Shown here piece after piece: positions 23,909-32,779 of a stretch of DNA of 64,000 nucleotides. The position numbers were made by a program, and so were the translations under genes. The notes below the pieces were generated by a model. That model did no database searches, was not told the DNA's origin, and saw nothing but the letters and a program-made list of their open reading frames with translations. This stretch comes from Bacteroidota bacterium (lineage in GTDB: Bacteria > Bacteroidota > Bacteroidia > B-17B0 > Aurantibacillaceae), in assembly GCA_030681615.1 (NCBI GenBank), contig JAUXSA010000056.1, positions 1 to 64,000 on the forward strand. The letters are read 5' to 3'. Positions within the stretch are counted from its first letter, which is position 1. Each line of letters starts with the position of its first letter.

Positions 23909-26284
23909 TTACTTCCCCTTCGCTTTTTGCATAGGATTATCGCCTGTGCTTTGGCCGCGGGTTTTAGCGGCTTTTGCTTTAAAGAGGTCAAACTTGGATG
24001 GTTCTGCTTTTACATTCCAGCCGTTGTTGCGCTCGTTAATGTCGCAGGTCTCTCGCATGGGGTCTAAAATAATACTAGCCACTTTTTTATTTTTCATAAA
24101 GGTTTTGGTCACTTCGTATTCGTTCTTGCGCCAAACATAAGCACCAATGCGTTCCACATCACTGCTGCCATCTGTATAATTAAATTCAATAATTAATGGC
24201 GACACTAAACCGCCCTTGTTTTTAAAACGGATCTCGTAAATAAATTTATTGTCATATTTAGCCAAAGCTGTATCGCTAATTGGTTCTATATCTTCAAAAC
24301 GGTTCTTTACATCTTTGGTAATTTCTTTTGGTTTGTAGTGGTAATAAAAATCACGCAGTGTTGTATCCTTATCAACTAAAGAAGTTAAACCTGCTTGTTT
24401 GTTACGCAGCTGTGTAATAAATTCAAATTCTTTTTGTTTTGGAAAAGTGTAAAGTGTATCAAACAGAACAGGGTACTTGTTTCCTTTTGTTACGGTATAC
24501 GCTTTCACCGTATCAATGGCAATATCTACCGGTTCAATATCATAGAACCAGCCTCTCCAAAACCAGTCAAGATCAACCGCACTGGCGTCTTCCATAGTGC
24601 GGAAAAAATCTGCAGGCTCAGGATGTTTAAATGCCCAGCGTGTGCAATATTGTTTAAATGCAAAATCAAAAAGCTCCCGGCCCATAACTGTTTCGCGTAA
24701 AATATTTAAAGCAGTTGCTGGTTTGCCATAAGCGTTTGGACCAAAACCAATAATATTTTCACTGTTGGTCATAATAGGTTCCAGCTGACTTTTTGGTAAA
24801 CGCATGTAATCGGTCATTTTGTGTGCAGGCCCTCGTTGCGAAGGATAGTTACTGTCAAATTCCTGCTCAGTTAAAAATTGCACAAAAGTATTTAAGCCTT
24901 CATCTAACCAACTCCATTGGCGCTCATCAGAGTTAATGATCATCGGGAAAAAGTTATGTCCTACTTCGTGAATAATAACCAGGATCATTCCGTTCTTAGT
25001 ACCCTCTGTATACGTTCCGTCTTTTTCTGTTCTTCCAAAATTAAAACAGATCATTGGGTACTCCATACCATTAGCGGCTTCTATACTTTGTGCCACAGGG
25101 TAGGGATAAGGAATTGTGTATTTTGAATAGGTCTTAATGGTATGCGCCACTACTTTGGTAGAGTATTTTCTGTAAAGGCCATAAGCCTCTTTACCATAAA
25201 AACTCATGCACATTACTTTTTTGCCTTCTACATTTACAGGCATGGCGTCCCAGCAATATTTACGTGAAGAGCCCCAGGCAAAATCGCGCACACTATCAGC
25301 TTTAAAAATATATGTTTTTGTTTTTTGTGCGGCGGCACCTTGTGCGCCACTTTTTTCTGCTTCAATAGCATCGGCTAACAAACCAATTTCTAATGGCTCG
25401 GTTGCAGTTTGTGCTTTTTGCCAGCGACCGAATTGTGCAGGCGTTAAAACCTGTTGATAGTTTTGGCACTCACCGGTAGAGCAAACTAAATGATCTGACG
25501 GTACTGTCATCTTTACTTTAAAATTTCCGAAGGCCAAAGCAAATTCACCACGACCGGTAAATTGTTTGTTTTGCCAACCGTGAAAATCGCTATATACACA
25601 TAAGCGTGGGTACCATTGTGTCATGGTAAATAAATAATTTCCGTCCTCCGGAAAATATTCGTAACCACCGCGTCCGCCATACATAGTACGGTTGATCATT
25701 TTATAATGCCACTTCACTACAAATTTTGTTTTTGCTTTTGATGCCAATGATTTTGGAAGATCAATGCGCATCATGGTTCCGTTAACTGTGTATTTTAAAG
25801 GTTTTCCTAACTCGTCGGTAACGCCGTCAATTTTATCACCAAGGCCTGCTAGATTTTCTTTTGTCTGTAAACTTTTAATAGCTTGTTCGGTAATAGGTTC
25901 AAATAATTTATTCTCATCAAAATAATTTACTTCGTTAGTAGGGTCGTGTTGGTTCTCGTCTAATTGTAACCAGATGTATTTTAATATGTCTGGAGAGTTA
26001 TTGTGGTAAGTAACCGTTTCTGTTCCAATAACGGAAAGATTTTTTTAGTCAAGCTTTACATCAATATCATAATCGGCTTTTTGTTGCCAATATTTACTTC
26101 CCGGAGCGCCAGAAGCAGTGCGGTATTCGTTAGGCGTAGGAAGAATAGTTCCTAACTGTTCAAAACGGTTACCGTGGTTAGATGTTGGGTTGTTATGAAT
26201 GTTTTGCGAGAACGAAACAAGGTTGATGAGGATTAAAAAAATTCCAAAAAATGCTTTGTTGTTCTTTTTAAATAAAGTAGACAT
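23909..26284 (-). pseudogene. M1-family metallopeptidase interrupted by an in-frame TAA
   Basis: Residues 1-79 (start ATG 26282-26284, signal peptide ending LINLVSFSQ) end at a TAA at 26045-26047. The same frame then continues for 90 codons without a start codon (KNLSVIGTETVTYHNNSPDI, then WLQLDENQHDPTNEVNYFDE) and runs as an open 621-residue frame from ATG 25774 to 23909. Without the stop the protein would be about 791 residues, the length of the large Bacteroidota M1 peptidases. The catalytic parts are intact: GMEYPM (replacing GAMEN), HEVGHNFFPMI with the zinc ligands, and WSWLDEGLNTF with the third ligand. The stop lies beside an A/T homopolymer, so an assembly error or a recent nonsense change (GAA to TAA) are both possible. 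The downstream part lacks a signal peptide and the first beta strands. Confidence 0.85.
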
Positions 26285-26342
26285 ATTAAAATGAGTTGTA
26301 GTTTAACAGGGCTAAATTATAGGTTTAAATCAAGGCGAGCAA

Positions 26343-26400
26343 CCCCCATTTGGGGTGATTTACCATTTAGGCACATAGTTTTTCTATGTGCCTATGTGGT
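26343..26400. repeat. Hairpins and CTATGTG-type repeat in divergent gap
   Basis: CCCCATTTGGGG at 26344-26355 is a short perfect palindrome. AGGCACATAG (26369-26378) pairs with CTATGTGCCT (26384-26393) over 10 bp with a 5-nt loop. The following CTATGTGGT completes a string shared with 8338-8355. The region separates the M1 gene from the DUF6702-like gene and lies just upstream of the latter's predicted promoter. Confidence 0.55.
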
Positions 26401-26408
26401 AAAAGTTG

Positions 26409-26416
26409 TAAATTTG
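26409..26416 (+). promoter_or_regulatory. Possible -7 promoter element for DUF6702-like gene
   Basis: TAAATTTG matches TAnnTTTG and ends 5 nt before the ATG at 26422, predicting a leaderless or nearly leaderless mRNA. Confidence 0.45.
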
Positions 26417-26421
26417 ACACT

Positions 26422-26925
26422 ATGTTAAAAGCAAATCGTTTTAAATTTTTAGTTCTGGCCGCGGTATTTTTTTTGCTGGCCTTTAAACATCCGTTTTATT
26501 TAGGTGTTACGGATCTTAAATACAACGAGAAGGAAAAAAGTCTGCAAGGCTCGGTAAAGCTATTTACCAACGATCTGGAAGGTGCTTTAAAAAAGAACCA
26601 CAAAAATACAGTTGACCTTATTAATGTAAAAAATAAAGAGGCTGTTACTATTATATTATACGATTACCTAAAAAAACACTTTGAATTGAAAGTGAATGAC
26701 AAAAAGATCAATTATAAATTGATCGGTTTTGAAAGGGAAGAAGAATCTGTATTCATGTATCTTGAATTTGATAAAAGCGAATTACCAAAAAAAGTGGAAG
26801 TAGACAATACCTTATTATATGATCATTTAAAAGAGCAGATAAATATTGTAGAAATAGAGGTGAATAATTTCAAAAAAAGCCTCAAATGCACCAATCCGGA
26901 AAAAAATTTTAATTTCGAGTTTTAG
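26422..26925 (+). CDS. DUF6702 family protein
   Basis: 167 residues from ATG 26422; an upstream in-frame start would lie within the repeat and promoter. The N-terminus (MLKANRFKFLVLAAVFFLLA) is a membrane or signal segment. The body begins KHPFYLGVTDLKYNEKEKSL followed by VKLFTNDLEGALKK, the DUF6702 pattern as I recall it. These are small periplasmic beta proteins often found beside M1 peptidases. Here it is divergent from the broken M1 gene, which fits that pairing. The function of the family is not known. Confidence 0.8.
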   Translation: MLKANRFKFLVLAAVFFLLAFKHPFYLGVTDLKYNEKEKSLQGSVKLFTNDLEGALKKNHKNTVDLINVKNKEAVTIILYDYLKKHFELKVNDKKINYKLIGFEREEESVFMYLEFDKSELPKKVEVDNTLLYDHLKEQINIVEIEVNNFKKSLKCTNPEKNFNFEF

Positions 26926-27077
26926 GACAAATAATTTAACATTTGTGGAATAATGTAGTGATTTCCCCACAAAAAAGACCTAAAAAAGTTAAATGTTGAT
27001 AACTTTCCCCCTAAAAAGGGAACGTTGGGTTTGGTTTTCTCGTTAAAAAATTAATCTTTGCAAATCTTCTTGAAAAA

Positions 27078-28061
27078 ATGAAAAGGCTATTCGTCATATT
27101 ATCAATTACTTGTATAGGGTTTTTTAACCTAAATGCAATAAGTGGTTCATACCATGATGATAAGACCAAGCGTGGAGACGATAAAAAGAACAAAACTAAA
27201 AAGGACGATACCACAAAGTTTGTTGTTAATAACGAGAACATTATAGAGGGAGACGAAGAAACTGCAGATACTACGCAGATCCTTTTCCCTAGTCATGACC
27301 TTTATGCTACCTGGGATACCGTTTGGGCACACCCATATAACTTTACAGAGTGTTTTAAGACCGATAGCGTTATCATTCAGTTAACTAACGAAGGTGATGG
27401 CGGTTTTGTAATGCCTTTTAAAGGTGGCAAGACCAGCGTTTTTGGCTGGAGAAGATACCGTCCACATTACGGCACTGATATTGATCTTGAGACCGGCGAC
27501 CAGGTTGTTTCTGCGTTTGATGGAATGGTGCGTTTGGCTAAATATTGCCAGGGTTACGGTAACTGCGTAATTATAAGACATAACAATGGTTTAGAAACTG
27601 TTTACGGTCACTTATCAAAAATTTTAGTAGAAACAGGGCAAAGTCTTACCGCAGGAGCATTAATTGGTTTGGGTGGAAACACCGGCCGTTCGCGCGGAAG
27701 CCATTTACATTTTGAGTTCCGTTATTTAGGCCAGGCTTTAGATACCGAAGATTTTATTGATTATGATAAAGGCACATTAAAGGACTACTGCTTTACTTTA
27801 CGCAAAGCCGATGTTGAAAATAAGTACGACCTAAGAGCTTTACATAGCCGTCACAGAAAAGATATTGGTTACGCAAGAGCCAATGCTAAAGGTGGTAAAT
27901 ATGTTGGGCCTGTTGCCAAGAAAGGTATTTATTATGTTAGAAATGGTGATAATTTAGGCAAGATAGCCAAGCGTAATCATACAACTATTAAAGCTTTGTG
28001 CAAGAAAAACGGTTTAAAAGAAACTTCTGTTTTAAGAATTGGCCAAAAGATCAAAATTTAA
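27078..28061 (+). CDS. M23-family peptidoglycan endopeptidase with C-terminal LysM domain
   Basis: 327 residues. A signal peptide (MKRLFVILSITCIGFFNLNA) leads into a Lys/Asp-rich low-complexity linker (about 24-50). The M23 domain is at about 110-245, with the zinc ligands visible in HYGTDID (His 130, Asp 134) and HLHFE (His 209 and 211). A LysM carbohydrate-binding domain occupies about 283-327 (YYVRNGDNLGKIAKRNHTTI, then LCKKNG and LRIGQKIKI). It should cleave peptide crosslinks of the cell wall during growth or division. Its stop overlaps the convergent LRR gene by 11 bp. The upstream AATCTTTG before the ATG differs from the -7 consensus by one base. Confidence 0.93.
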   Translation: MKRLFVILSITCIGFFNLNAISGSYHDDKTKRGDDKKNKTKKDDTTKFVVNNENIIEGDEETADTTQILFPSHDLYATWDTVWAHPYNFTECFKTDSVIIQLTNEGDGGFVMPFKGGKTSVFGWRRYRPHYGTDIDLETGDQVVSAFDGMVRLAKYCQGYGNCVIIRHNNGLETVYGHLSKILVETGQSLTAGALIGLGGNTGRSRGSHLHFEFRYLGQALDTEDFIDYDKGTLKDYCFTLRKADVENKYDLRALHSRHRKDIGYARANAKGGKYVGPVAKKGIYYVRNGDNLGKIAKRNHTTIKALCKKNGLKETSVLRIGQKIKI

Positions 28062-28911
28062 TTTCGCAGCCTGGTAAAAGGATCTTTAGTTTTTCTATCT
28101 CTTCTTTATCTATTGGATTCCCCCTCAAGTCAAGTAAAGTTAAATTCTCTAACTGAGAAATGCTGTCCGGCAGTTTGGTTAATTTATTACCTCTAAGCGA
28201 AATAAGACGAAGTTTTTGGGCTTTATAAATATCAAAAGGTAAGGTGGCCAAAGGATTATTCTCAATAATTAATACCTCCAGGTTTTGAAACCGCTCAAAA
28301 TGTTTGGTGAGGTAATGTGTGTTGGTGTTAGAGAGGTTTAAAAAATTTAACGTAGTAACTCTGAAGAGTTGTTTAGGGAAACTATCCATCACACAATTCT
28401 CAATACTAATGTCCTTTAAGTTCTTTAAAAAATTTAAAGTTGTTGGTAAACTCAACGTATCATCTGTGTTTCCAAACTTAAACGATTGTAGTTTATTTAA
28501 AAAAGCAATTTGCGCAGGAATGCTGTCAATTTTTGTATGCTGTAGCTCAAGGTAATACAATAAACTAAAAGGCCTTAAGTTAGGGGGGAAGCTGGTAAGC
28601 TTATTATTGTATGATGCAAAATAAACAAGATTGGTAAGGGCATCAAAATTTTTGGGATAGTCGGTAAGCTCGTTGCTGCCGAGCTTTAACGCTTGTAAGT
28701 CTTTTAACTTTGAGAGTTTTTCGTAAACCTTTGGTTCAATTTTTTTATAGCTAAGATCGAGTTTGTAAACGCGACTCTCAACTTTAATAGCTTCTTTAAG
28801 ATCGGTGTAAACTACACAACCGGCAGGGCCGTATTTATCAAATTCTTTTTGCGAAAATAAATTAACAGAAACAAAACACAGTAAAATTATTTTGGATTTT
28901 AATTTGATCAC
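28051..28911 (-). CDS. Secreted leucine-rich repeat protein
   Basis: 286 residues with signal peptide MIKLKSKIILLCFVSVNLFS. After a cysteine-containing N-cap (GPAGCVVYTDLKEAI) there are about nine LRRs of the 23-residue plant/bacterial type, such as LKDLQALKLGSNELTDYPKN, LVYFASYNNKLTSFPPNL and LENLTLLDLRGNPIDKEEIE. The C-terminal cap is ILLPGCEIKF. Probably a cell-surface or periplasmic binding protein. It is the last gene of the run pyrD-lipoprotein-mvaB-LRR (27 bp gap to mvaB), though no functional link is evident. Confidence 0.88.
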   Translation of the reverse strand: MIKLKSKIILLCFVSVNLFSQKEFDKYGPAGCVVYTDLKEAIKVESRVYKLDLSYKKIEPKVYEKLSKLKDLQALKLGSNELTDYPKNFDALTNLVYFASYNNKLTSFPPNLRPFSLLYYLELQHTKIDSIPAQIAFLNKLQSFKFGNTDDTLSLPTTLNFLKNLKDISIENCVMDSFPKQLFRVTTLNFLNLSNTNTHYLTKHFERFQNLEVLIIENNPLATLPFDIYKAQKLRLISLRGNKLTKLPDSISQLENLTLLDLRGNPIDKEEIEKLKILLPGCEIKF

Positions 28912-28938
28912 AGGTTTGGATTTTATTTATGCGTCAAA

Positions 28939-29796
28939 TTAATGATAAATATTAAATATTTCCCAACTGCTTTCATAACTTTTATTCAACTCGGCTTTAT
29001 TTACGTTTAAAGGGAGGTTGTTCTTGGCAGCGTAATCTTCCAAACTTTCGGTTGGAATGTTACCGGTAAGGTCGTCAGCAGCCATAGGGCAACCGCCAAA
29101 ACCGTGAATGGCCACATCAAAACTGCGGCAACCGCTTTGGTAGGCCGCGTGTATCTTTTCCTGGGCTTTATCTTTAGTGGAGTGTAAATGCGCGGCAAAG
29201 TTCACCGTTTTTAGTTCAGGAATTAAAGCTGTAAATAATTGTGTAATGGTTTCAGGGTTCGAAGAACCGGTTGTGTCGGCAAGGGCTAGATCTGTAATGC
29301 CCAATTGATTTAGTTTTTTACACCAGTCAATAGCAATATCAGCGTGCCAAACATCGCCGTAAGGATTTCCAAAAGCCATAGAAATATAGACAAGTAATTT
29401 TTTATTGGCTTTTAAACACAATTCCTGGATCTCCTCAACACGGCCTATAGATTCCTGGATGCTTGAATTGGCGTTACGTTGCTGGAAAGTTTCTGAAATA
29501 GAAAAAGGAAAACCCAGGTAACTTATCTCGTTAAATTGTAAAGCATCTTCGGCGCCGCGCTTGTTGGCAATAATGGCAAGTAATTTTGAATTGGTCTTTG
29601 AAAGGTCAAGTTTTTTTAAAACCTCGGCCGTATCCTGCATTTGCGGAATAGCTTTGGGCGAAACAAAACTTCCAAAATCAATAGTATCAAAACCAACTTT
29701 TAATAATTGGTTAATGTATTTTGCTTTTAAGTCTGCGGGTATCATTTGTTTGATCCCCTGCATGGCATCGCGTGGACATTCGGTTATTTTAATCAT
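28939..29796 (-). CDS. Hydroxymethylglutaryl-CoA lyase
   Basis: 285 residues. The family active-site residues can be placed: ECPRDAMQG with Arg 9 and Asp 10, the metal ligands in HLHST (His 203 and 205), and the catalytic loop GFGGCPMA with Cys 236. It splits HMG-CoA into acetyl-CoA and acetoacetate, the last step of leucine breakdown. It overlaps the preceding lipoprotein gene by 8 bp. The second His motif reads HLHST where many homologues have HCHDT; this is a known-type variation rather than a loss. The mvaB name would fit, but I leave the symbol open. Confidence 0.93.
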   Translation of the reverse strand: MIKITECPRDAMQGIKQMIPADLKAKYINQLLKVGFDTIDFGSFVSPKAIPQMQDTAEVLKKLDLSKTNSKLLAIIANKRGAEDALQFNEISYLGFPFSISETFQQRNANSSIQESIGRVEEIQELCLKANKKLLVYISMAFGNPYGDVWHADIAIDWCKKLNQLGITDLALADTTGSSNPETITQLFTALIPELKTVNFAAHLHSTKDKAQEKIHAAYQSGCRSFDVAIHGFGGCPMAADDLTGNIPTESLEDYAAKNNLPLNVNKAELNKSYESSWEIFNIYH

Positions 29797-30421
29797 TACT
29801 TAAATTTCTGAAGTTAAAATCTATGAGGGAATCTTTTAGAACTGTTCCCGTAATATTTTTTGTAGCACTATCAATGGTCATAATTAAATTTAACCTGAAG
29901 GTTAACACCTTGCCATCAGGTATGGTGCTAATAAAATGCGCTAAATAATTTTTATCTTTTTTAATGTAATAGATCGACTTGTCTACAACTTCGTAGGTCT
30001 TTTTTATACTTTCTTTATTTCGGATCGTGCTGTCGAGGCTATTTAAGAAATGAGTTTCTTTATCCAACTGACCAAATAAACCGGTAGAAAGATCTTGGTG
30101 ATAATGTTTATCAAGTTCTTTAAATGTTTTAACATTACAAGTTGAGATACTATCGCCCAAACGGTCGCTAACAATACAACCCGCGGCATATACAAAATCT
30201 ATATTGTAAACCTTCTCCATAATATCCAGTGCATTACTGTACATAGGTGGAGGAGGCAGTCCGGATAGAAGTATGGTAAAAGTTTTGTTTGAAACAGGGG
30301 CTACAGAATCTATTACATTTTTTGTGTTGTCTGCTTCTGATTTTTTTTCATGGTTATTGCAGGCAGCAATAAAAATAATTAAGGCTACTAAAAAGTAAAA
30401 TTTATTTTTTGAGTAAAGCAT
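29789..30421 (-). CDS. Hypothetical lipoprotein
   Basis: 210 residues. The signal peptide ends in IFIAAC with the lipobox Cys at 21, followed by a short acidic linker. The body has [20 protein letters not shown], a cysteine pair ([20 protein letters not shown]) and a C-terminal beta-rich segment. I recognise no family. The gene overlaps pyrD upstream by 20 bp and the HMG-CoA lyase downstream by 8 bp, so it is translated as part of this run. The [11 protein letters not shown] stretch with its nearby second Cys may form a disulfide. Confidence 0.82.
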   Translation of the reverse strand: MLYSKNKFYFLVALIIFIAACNNHEKKSEADNTKNVIDSVAPVSNKTFTILLSGLPPPPMYSNALDIMEKVYNIDFVYAAGCIVSDRLGDSISTCNVKTFKELDKHYHQDLSTGLFGQLDKETHFLNSLDSTIRNKESIKKTYEVVDKSIYYIKKDKNYLAHFISTIPDGKVLTFRLNLIMTIDSATKNITGTVLKDSLIDFNFRNLSND

Positions 30422-31433
30422 TATTTATATCGCTTATTAATTTTGGTCCTTTGTATACAAAACCCGTATACAACTGAATCAGATCTGCACCTGCGTTTAT
30501 TTTTTCAATGGCATCTTCGGCACTATGTATACCACCAACACCCATTATAGGAAAAGCATTATTTGATTTTTGTTTTAAATAACGAATAACTTCCGTACTT
30601 CTTTTAGTTAAAGGTAAACCACTTAATCCACCTGCTCCAAAAGCTTCCAGTTCGGCAGCAGTATAATCAAGTCCTTCACGACTAATAGTTGTATTTGTAG
30701 CTATAACACCTGCAATTTTGGTAGCCTTTACAATATCAATAATATCATCAAGCTGCGTATTGGTAAGATCGGGCGCTATCTTTAAAAGAATTGGTTTAGG
30801 TTTTGCTTTTTTGAGATTAAGGTTTTGCAGGGTATTCAATAAATTGGTAAGAGGTTCTTTTTCCTGAAGATCGCGCAAGTTAGGTGTGTTTGGAGACGAA
30901 ACGTTTACCACAAAATAATCTACAACATCAAACAGCTCGTTAAAACAAATGATATAATCATTAACGGCTTCCTCGTTGGGTGTTGTTTTATTCTTGCCAA
31001 TATTACCACCTATTATTAGTGTAAGGTCTTTACGATCTCTTAATTTTTTAGCCGCTTCAACAACGCCGTCGTTATTAAAACCCATTCTATTAATAAGAGC
31101 TTCATTTTTTGGGAGCCTGAATAAACGGGGTTTAGGGTTACCGGGTTGAGGTTTTGGAGTTACTGTCCCAATTTCAATAAAACCGAAGCCCAGTTCGCCT
31201 AATTCGTTAAAAGCAATGGCGTTTTTATCCATTCCGGCGGCTAAACCTACCGGATTTCTAAAATTTAGACCAAAAAGTTGTCTGGAAAGGGAAGGATGAC
31301 GGTTTATGGAGTTTTTTTTGAAAATCAGTGAAAAACCCGGTACGAATTTGATGAATTTTAAGGCTGAAAACGTTAAATGGTGGGCGCTTTCGGGGTTTAT
31401 TGAGAATAAAAAAGGCTTAATTAATTTGTACAT
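30402..31433 (-). CDS. pyrD: Dihydroorotate dehydrogenase (quinone), class 2
   Basis: 343 residues from ATG 31431-31433 (a GTG two codons upstream is the alternative). The class-2 N-terminal membrane-binding helices are present ([20 protein letters not shown]). FMN-binding and catalytic motifs are [22 protein letters not shown], the active-site serine loop [16 protein letters not shown], and [13 protein letters not shown] near the end. It oxidises dihydroorotate to orotate in pyrimidine synthesis and passes electrons to menaquinone. It is the first gene of a four-gene overlapping run. Confidence 0.96.
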   Translation of the reverse strand: MYKLIKPFLFSINPESAHHLTFSALKFIKFVPGFSLIFKKNSINRHPSLSRQLFGLNFRNPVGLAAGMDKNAIAFNELGELGFGFIEIGTVTPKPQPGNPKPRLFRLPKNEALINRMGFNNDGVVEAAKKLRDRKDLTLIIGGNIGKNKTTPNEEAVNDYIICFNELFDVVDYFVVNVSSPNTPNLRDLQEKEPLTNLLNTLQNLNLKKAKPKPILLKIAPDLTNTQLDDIIDIVKATKIAGVIATNTTISREGLDYTAAELEAFGAGGLSGLPLTKRSTEVIRYLKQKSNNAFPIMGVGGIHSAEDAIEKINAGADLIQLYTGFVYKGPKLISDINNALLKK

Positions 31434-31518
31434 AAACACTGTAAATTTAAGTCAAATTAGCACCAAAAACGACCCTTTTGCGGTAAATTTCATTAAAAAA
31501 TTATGATTTTTTGGTTTT

Positions 31519-31551
31519 TTTGTAATTGGTATTAAAAAAATTGTAGTTTTG
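31519..31551 (+). promoter_or_regulatory. Bacteroidota-type promoter of the small Ala-rich lipoprotein gene
   Basis: TTTG at 31519-31522 (-33 element) and TAGTTTTG at 31544-31551 (-7 element) are separated by 21 nt. Both match the Bacteroidota vegetative consensus at the expected spacing. The predicted start near 31558 gives a leader of about 26 nt ending in an A-rich stretch before the ATG at 31584. Confidence 0.8.
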
Positions 31552-31583
31552 CAACTGAATTTAAATTTAAACTTAAAACTAAA

Positions 31584-31853
31584 ATGAAAAAAGTATTATC
31601 AATCGTTGCTGTAGCTGCTTTATCAGTTGCATTCGTTGCTTGCGGTCCTTCTAAAGAAGAAATCGAGAAACGCGAAAAAGAAAAACAAGATTCAATCGCT
31701 GCAGTAGAAAAATCTAAACAAGATTCTATCGCTGCTGCTGAAGCTGAAGCTGCTGTTGCTGCTGAAGCTGCTGCTGCTGCTGAAAAAGCAAAAGCTGATT
31801 CAGCTCGTGTTGCTGATTCATTAGCTAACGCTAAAGGTGGTAAAAAGAAATAA
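31584..31853 (+). CDS. Small Ala/Lys/Glu-rich lipoprotein (Lpp-like helix)
   Basis: 89 residues. The signal peptide and lipobox are clear (VAFVAC, Cys 20). The rest is one long charged helix with repeats of KQDSIAA (KEKQDSIAAVEKSKQDSIAA) and Ala-rich heptad-like blocks, ending KGGKKK. GCT is used for almost every Ala and the other codons are also uniform. With its consensus promoter and strong terminator, this suggests high expression. The helical lipoprotein form recalls Braun's lipoprotein or a periplasmic spacer, but a covalent link to the wall is not shown. It is a single-gene transcript. Confidence 0.85.
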   Translation: MKKVLSIVAVAALSVAFVACGPSKEEIEKREKEKQDSIAAVEKSKQDSIAAAEAEAAVAAEAAAAAEKAKADSARVADSLANAKGGKKK

Positions 31854-31877
31854 TTGAGAAATTAATTTCTTAAGAGA

Positions 31878-31910
31878 ACCCTTCCTGTTTCAGGAGGGGT
31901 TTTTTATTTT
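31878..31910 (+). terminator. Rho-independent terminator of the small lipoprotein gene
   Basis: AACCCTTCCTG and CAGGAGGGGTT form an 11-bp stem with one G-T wobble and a 2-nt to 4-nt loop, followed by TTTTTATTTTAT. It begins 24 bp after the stop. Confidence 0.88.
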
Positions 31911-31918
31911 ATGGACGC

Positions 31919-31963
31919 ATGGAACGCTGATGACGCAGATTTTTATGATGATCACAGATTTTT
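31919..31963. repeat. Dispersed ATCTGTG/GCGGAT intergenic repeat, copy B
   Basis: ATGGAACGCTGATGACGCAG followed by ATCACAGATTTTT resembles the element at 54978-55021 (ATGGAACGCGGATGACGCGG). It lies just after the terminator and looks like a degenerate half-copy. Confidence 0.6.
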
Positions 31964-32029
31964 AATTTGAGCGACTCGATCTCTGACTCTTATAGATGTC
32001 TTTATGATTTGATACCACTATTCATAAAA

Positions 32030-32080
32030 AAAGATCCCAGATTCTCTTTTGACATGAAAACAAAAGAGGTGGGGATCTTT
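32030..32080 (-). terminator. Long-stem terminator for the secreted protein at 32108-32452
   Basis: AAAGATCCC (32030-32038) pairs with GGGATCTTT (32072-32080), and CTCTTTTG (32044-32051) pairs inside it with CAAAAGAG (32061-32068). The plus-strand A-run left of it gives a U-tract on the minus transcript. A second small hairpin, CCGGTTTTACCGG at 32089-32101, lies between it and the gene stop. Confidence 0.65.
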
Positions 32081-32107
32081 AATTAAAGCCGGTTTTACCG
32101 GTTTTGA

Positions 32108-32452
32108 CTAGAACTTTTCGTTGATGCTCATTAAAGTCTCAGTTTTTTCTAATTCAACAACAGTGTTATTTTTTTTGAAGTATTGTTTTACAAGGATATT
32201 TCTTTTGTTAAGGTCTGTAGAAGTACGTGTGATATATGAACCCGAATTATCATTAGAAATTGTTTTTACAGTTTCGCTACCATAAAAAATAACATTCATC
32301 ATTCTGTCGTAGTTATTTTCTTTAACTGTTTTACCAGAGTCAATTGACATGCTTGAAAAAAGGTTTGGCGTATTGAACTCACTTTTAAAATTTAAACCTG
32401 ATTGTGAGTAAACTTTTACTGAAACGATTAATATTAAGATAATAGTTTTCAT
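32108..32452 (-). CDS. Small secreted protein of unknown function
   Basis: 114 residues with signal peptide MKTIILILIVSVKVYS and the common Bacteroidota cleavage context S-Q. The mature part has no recognised domain; it has a polar middle (ENNYDRMMNVIFYGSETVKT) and a Lys/Glu-rich end (QYFKKNNTVVELEKTETLMS). It stands alone between two repeat-rich spacers with its own terminator. Length, signal peptide and terminator argue for a real gene. Confidence 0.7.
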   Translation of the reverse strand: MKTIILILIVSVKVYSQSGLNFKSEFNTPNLFSSMSIDSGKTVKENNYDRMMNVIFYGSETVKTISNDNSGSYITRTSTDLNKRNILVKQYFKKNNTVVELEKTETLMSINEKF

Positions 32453-32774
32453 GATTTCTGATTTTAGTGGTTAATTCTTTTTCTTTTTGTTTTGCTGTCA
32501 TATATAGTATTGCAGAATGCGTGCCAAAGGCTGTAGGCCTTTATTATCAAGGATTCATGAAATTCAGGGCATGACTTTTTTCCATTATTTGGAAGGTTTT
32601 TCCAAAATATGGAACACTGAAGATGTGATGGAACACAGATGACACTGATCGAGCGGATTTGTACTGATCTTTAGGCGTTATGATGTCCCCCTCCTGAGGG
32701 GGTGGCTGAAAGCCGGGGGAGGATAGATAACGAACTCCATTTTGCTAAAGCGCAAAATCCGCGTCATCTGTGTT
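32453..32774. other. Gene-free spacer rich in hairpins and repeats
   Basis: No ORF of substance was found. The stretch holds AAAGGC-TGTAG-GCCTTT at 32526-32542, an imperfect palindrome CCATTATTTGGAA/TTCCAAAATATGG at 32582-32612, and the nested repeat element from 32627. The upstream part must contain the promoter of the gene at 32108-32452. Confidence 0.6.
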
Positions 32775-32779
32775 CTATC
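32627..32779. repeat. Dispersed ATCTGTG/GCGGAT inverted repeat, copy C, with a nested second element
   Basis: The outer arms GATGGAACACAGATGAC (32627-32643) and GTCATCTGTGTTCTATC (32763-32779) pair over 17 bp with one wobble/mismatch. Inside lies a different element (32687-32722). The right arm contains the stop codon (32775-32777) and last codons of the DUF2779 gene. Confidence 0.75.
32687..32722. repeat. Compact CCCYCTC stem-loop repeat, copy 1
   Basis: CCCCCTC-CT-GAGGGGG is a perfect 7-bp stem, followed by a single T, then GGCT-GAA-AGCC (4-bp stem, GAA loop), then GGGGGAGG, which can pair instead with the first arm. The same order occurs at 55077-55114. Confidence 0.7.

Noticed and set aside
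23683-23991. 102-codon minus-strand frame between the AsmA-like and M1 genes
   Set aside because: It overlaps the start of one gene and the end of the other in a different frame, and its composition does not look like a protein.
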